Positions 6,064 to 7,745 of a stretch of 7,745 bases of DNA are shown here, one piece after another. A program made the position numbers and the translations under genes. Numbering within the stretch: the first letter of the stretch is position 1; each line of letters opens with the position of its first letter. Location: the NCBI GenBank assembly GCA_029261955.1, contig JAJDAI010001052.1, forward strand, positions 1 to 7,745. Reading direction: 5' to 3'. Source of the DNA: Deltaproteobacteria bacterium (GTDB taxonomy: Bacteria; Myxococcota_A; UBA796; UBA9615). The notes under the pieces are model-generated. The model saw nothing but the letters and a program-made list of their open reading frames with translations, was not told where the DNA came from and did no database searches.

Positions 6064-7293
6064 GTGCTGCTGGCCTGGGTCTCGGCGGTGTGGCGCAGCG
6101 GGCGGCTGCGGATCGAGCCGGCGGAGCTGTTGCCCTTCGTCGGGCCGGCGGTGCGGCTCGTCGCGATGACCTGCCTGTTCTGGGCCGGGCTTGCGAAGCT
6201 GAACCGGGACTTCCTGAACCCCGAGATCAGCTGCGCGGCGGAGCTGTACGACTACCAGGCCTACTGCCTGCCGGTCCTCCCCCAGGGGCCCCTGATGCGC
6301 AGCGCGGCGCCGTGGTTGGCCATCTTCGGGGAGCTCGGTGGCGCGGTGCTGCTGGCGCACCGGCGCACGCGGCTGGTGGGCTTGTGGCTGGCTCTGGGCT
6401 TCCTGCTCACCGTCGGGCTGAACCCCCACACCCGCGTGTTCGTCTTCGCGGGCCCGGTCATGGCCGCGCTCAGCCTCTTCGTCCCCGGCGCCGTCTGGCT
6501 GCGGATGCGGGACTCCCGGCCGCTCCCCGCGCTGCGCGGTTGGCTCGAGGGGCCCGGACAGCTGGTCCGCGACAGCCTGCCCCTGCTGCTGCTCGCGGTG
6601 CTGGTGATCGCGATCCACGGGGAGCCGAAGACCGAGCTGCGGGCCCTGCGGCACGGAGCCATCACGGCGCTCTTCTACGCCGGCGGGCCGCTCGCCATCG
6701 GCGCGCTGATCTGGGCCTGGCGCAGGGAGCGGCCGGGGCCGCCGCGGGCGATCTTCACCGGCGCGGGGCGGCTGGGCATCGCGGTCGCGCTGCTGATGTT
6801 CGCGCACCAGGGGTTGATGTTGGTGGGCCTGAACTCGCGCACCCACTTCAACATGGCGTCCAACTTCACGGTCTCGCCCTACTTCTCGAACCACCTGCTG
6901 CCGCGGCCGCCGAGGTGGGGCTTCAACGAGCCCGTCCGGATCCTGGAGACGAACTCCAAGTACCTGCGGAACCAGATGAAGGGCTCCACGGGCATCGCCT
7001 GGTTCTACTTCCGGGACGAGGCGGCGCGCACGCCTGGGAGGTCCGTGCGCTTTCGTCACGCGGGTGTGACCACGAACGTGGAGCGCATCGGTGATCGCCC
7101 CGACCTGTTCCGGACCTCGGTCTACGCCTGGGCCTTTCGATACAACCGCATCCCGCTCAAGAAGCGCCAGAGCGTCTGCGGTCACACGGCACCGCAGAAC
7201 CGGAAGGCCAAGAAGGAGAAGAAGGAGCGGCGCAAGGCGGAACGGGAGAAGCGGAAGAAGAAGAAGAACAGGAAGAAGGGCTCCGCGAAGTAG
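6064..7293 (+). CDS. HTTM/DoxX-like multi-pass membrane protein with basic tail
   Basis: A 409-residue protein with about seven hydrophobic segments (near 27-45, 83-98, 103-120, 124-145, 171-185, 199-219 and 235-255). The N-terminal part, with FWAGLAKLNRDFLNPEISCA (39-58), then a GELGGAVLLAHRRTR block and GLNPHTRVFVFAG, resembles HTTM proteins, the membrane module shared with vitamin K-dependent gamma-carboxylases, and related DoxX-like proteins. The part after the last helix, starting HFNMASNFTVSPYFSNHLLP (261-280), also fits such proteins, where an F-N-M-x-S-N...SNHLL block is common. The enzymatic role, if any, is unknown; no catalytic motif is recognised. The last 30 residues (380-409) contain 20 Lys/Arg and look like a disordered nucleic-acid- or membrane-surface-binding tail. 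TTG 6025 is a possible alternative start, giving 422 residues. It lies 113 bases after the transporter gene and is probably transcribed separately. Family call is moderate, coding status strong. Confidence 0.75.
   Translation: MLLAWVSAVWRSGRLRIEPAELLPFVGPAVRLVAMTCLFWAGLAKLNRDFLNPEISCAAELYDYQAYCLPVLPQGPLMRSAAPWLAIFGELGGAVLLAHRRTRLVGLWLALGFLLTVGLNPHTRVFVFAGPVMAALSLFVPGAVWLRMRDSRPLPALRGWLEGPGQLVRDSLPLLLLAVLVIAIHGEPKTELRALRHGAITALFYAGGPLAIGALIWAWRRERPGPPRAIFTGAGRLGIAVALLMFAHQGLMLVGLNSRTHFNMASNFTVSPYFSNHLLPRPPRWGFNEPVRILETNSKYLRNQMKGSTGIAWFYFRDEAARTPGRSVRFRHAGVTTNVERIGDRPDLFRTSVYAWAFRYNRIPLKKRQSVCGHTAPQNRKAKKEKKERRKAEREKRKKKKNRKKGSAK
7202..7280 (+). repeat. Purine-rich tract encoding the Lys/Arg tail
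   Basis: Seventy of these 79 bases are purines, mostly AAG, GAG and CGG codons; the longest unbroken purine runs are 7210-7227 and 7253-7268. It is a low-complexity tract at the 3' end of the membrane-protein gene and encodes the basic tail. Such tracts can vary in length by slippage and can form unusual helices; neither is shown here. Confidence 0.7.
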
Positions 7294-7316
7294 CGCCGGC
7301 CCGGGGGAGGCTGGCG
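7294..7316 (+). terminator. Stem-loop between convergent genes, possible terminator
   Basis: CGCCGGCC (7294-7301) pairs with GGCTGGCG (7309-7316) as an 8-bp stem with one G-U pair and a seven-base loop, starting directly after the TAG of the membrane-protein gene. There is no T-run on the plus side, only a T-rich patch at 7329-7340. On the minus strand the stem is followed by a pyrimidine-rich stretch. As it lies between convergent genes it could serve both, but it is not a textbook intrinsic terminator. Confidence 0.4.
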
Positions 7317-7347
7317 GAGTGCGGTCGGTTCTTGCTCCTTCGGTGAT

Positions 7348-7745
7348 CTAGGGAACGAGCGACATCGCCACGGAGAGGGCCTGGAAGTCCAGCTCCTGCG
7401 TGTTTCGGTCGTTCATGTAGACGATGACCATGTCCTCGTTGAGGGCGTGGAAGTTCGGGAAGCCGTTCTGCACGAGGTGGCTCATCAGGCCGTTGTTCTG
7501 CGGGTTCGCGATCACCGGCACGTGCTCGTTGGGGTAGGCGGTGTGCCAGCGCTGCACCGCCGCGAGATCCGCGATCTGGCCCTGGTTGTTCTGCTCCATC
7601 ACGGAGATCCAGTAGATGTCGCCGTCGTTGACGGCTTGGCGGACCGGGCCGAACTGGGACTCGAGGCCGTAGTTGTCCGCGCCTCCGCTGAGCCAGGACG
7701 AGACGTTCATGCAGGGGGGGCACCACTCGGCGAAGACGTCGAGCA
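7348..7745 (-). CDS. Thioredoxin/TlpA-like protein, N-terminus missing
   Basis: The minus frame runs from the right edge to the TAG complementary to 7348-7350 (about 131 visible residues). Near the edge it reads LDVFAEWCPPCMNV, a thioredoxin-fold active site with a W-C-P-P-C motif; the two Cys codons are the complements of 7720-7722 and 7711-7713. Further on, PVIANPQNNG and then NGFPNFHALNEDMVIVYM resemble the substrate strand and the cis-Pro loop (F-P) of TlpA/ResA-like thiol-disulfide oxidoreductases. An ATG at 7708-7710 lies just after the second Cys and cannot be the real start, because it would remove the active site. Such proteins usually act outside the cytoplasm, but the signal region is beyond the window, so location is not shown. 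It converges on the membrane-protein gene, with a 54-base gap. Confidence 0.82.
   Translation of the reverse strand, partial: LDVFAEWCPPCMNVSSWLSGGADNYGLESQFGPVRQAVNDGDIYWISVMEQNNQGQIADLAAVQRWHTAYPNEHVPVIANPQNNGLMSHLVQNGFPNFHALNEDMVIVYMNDRNTQELDFQALSVAMSLVP

Noticed and set aside
6010..7185. Long open frame on the minus strand, opposite the HTTM-like gene
   Set aside because: Arg/Pro/Gln-rich low-complexity product; a frame shadow of the plus-strand gene.

Overview
The window is very GC-rich DNA in which every gene uses strongly G/C-ending codons. It reads as a myxobacterial-type chromosome (Myxococcota). The best taxonomic marker is the minus-strand gene at 2445-3593, whose C-terminus has the layout of a MYXO-CTERM sorting tail: a Gly-Cys-Ser, a short Ser/Gly/Ala stretch, a Leu-rich membrane helix and a final Arg cluster. 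The other genes are conserved bacterial families. I see no rRNA, tRNA, CRISPR array, insertion sequence, integrase or phage gene.

Layout. (1) Bases 2-2194 (+) hold most of a long U32-family protein of the RlhA/DUF3656 type, cut by the left edge. (2) Bases 2230-2448 (+) encode a 72-residue protein that is a single calmodulin-like lobe with two canonical EF-hands. (3) Bases 2445-3593 (-) encode a secreted lipoprotein with a MYXO-CTERM tail; its stop codon shares a CTAG palindrome with the stop of the EF-hand gene. (4) A 108-base divergent spacer leads into a two-gene unit: a tandem, degenerate universal-stress-like protein (3702-4562, +) and an ArsB/NhaD/SLC13-type membrane transporter (4562-5950, +) joined by an overlapping TGATG. 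(5) Bases 6064-7293 (+) encode a multi-pass membrane protein resembling HTTM/DoxX-like proteins, with an extremely basic C-terminal tail. (6) Bases 7348-7745 (-) hold the C-terminal part of a thioredoxin/TlpA-like protein with a WCPPC motif, cut by the right edge.

The only genes with clear physical evidence of acting together are the USP-like protein and the transporter. They overlap, the transporter has no Shine-Dalgarno of its own, and the Shine-Dalgarno of the first gene is one arm of a perfect 8-bp inverted repeat. This suggests one translational switch controlling both proteins, and it is the most interesting candidate here. It depends on the GTG start at 3702 being correct. The EF-hand protein, the doubly anchored surface protein and the basic-tailed membrane protein are the other points worth a second look. 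I do not see evidence of a wholly new multi-gene system, and the remaining genes look like unlinked neighbours.
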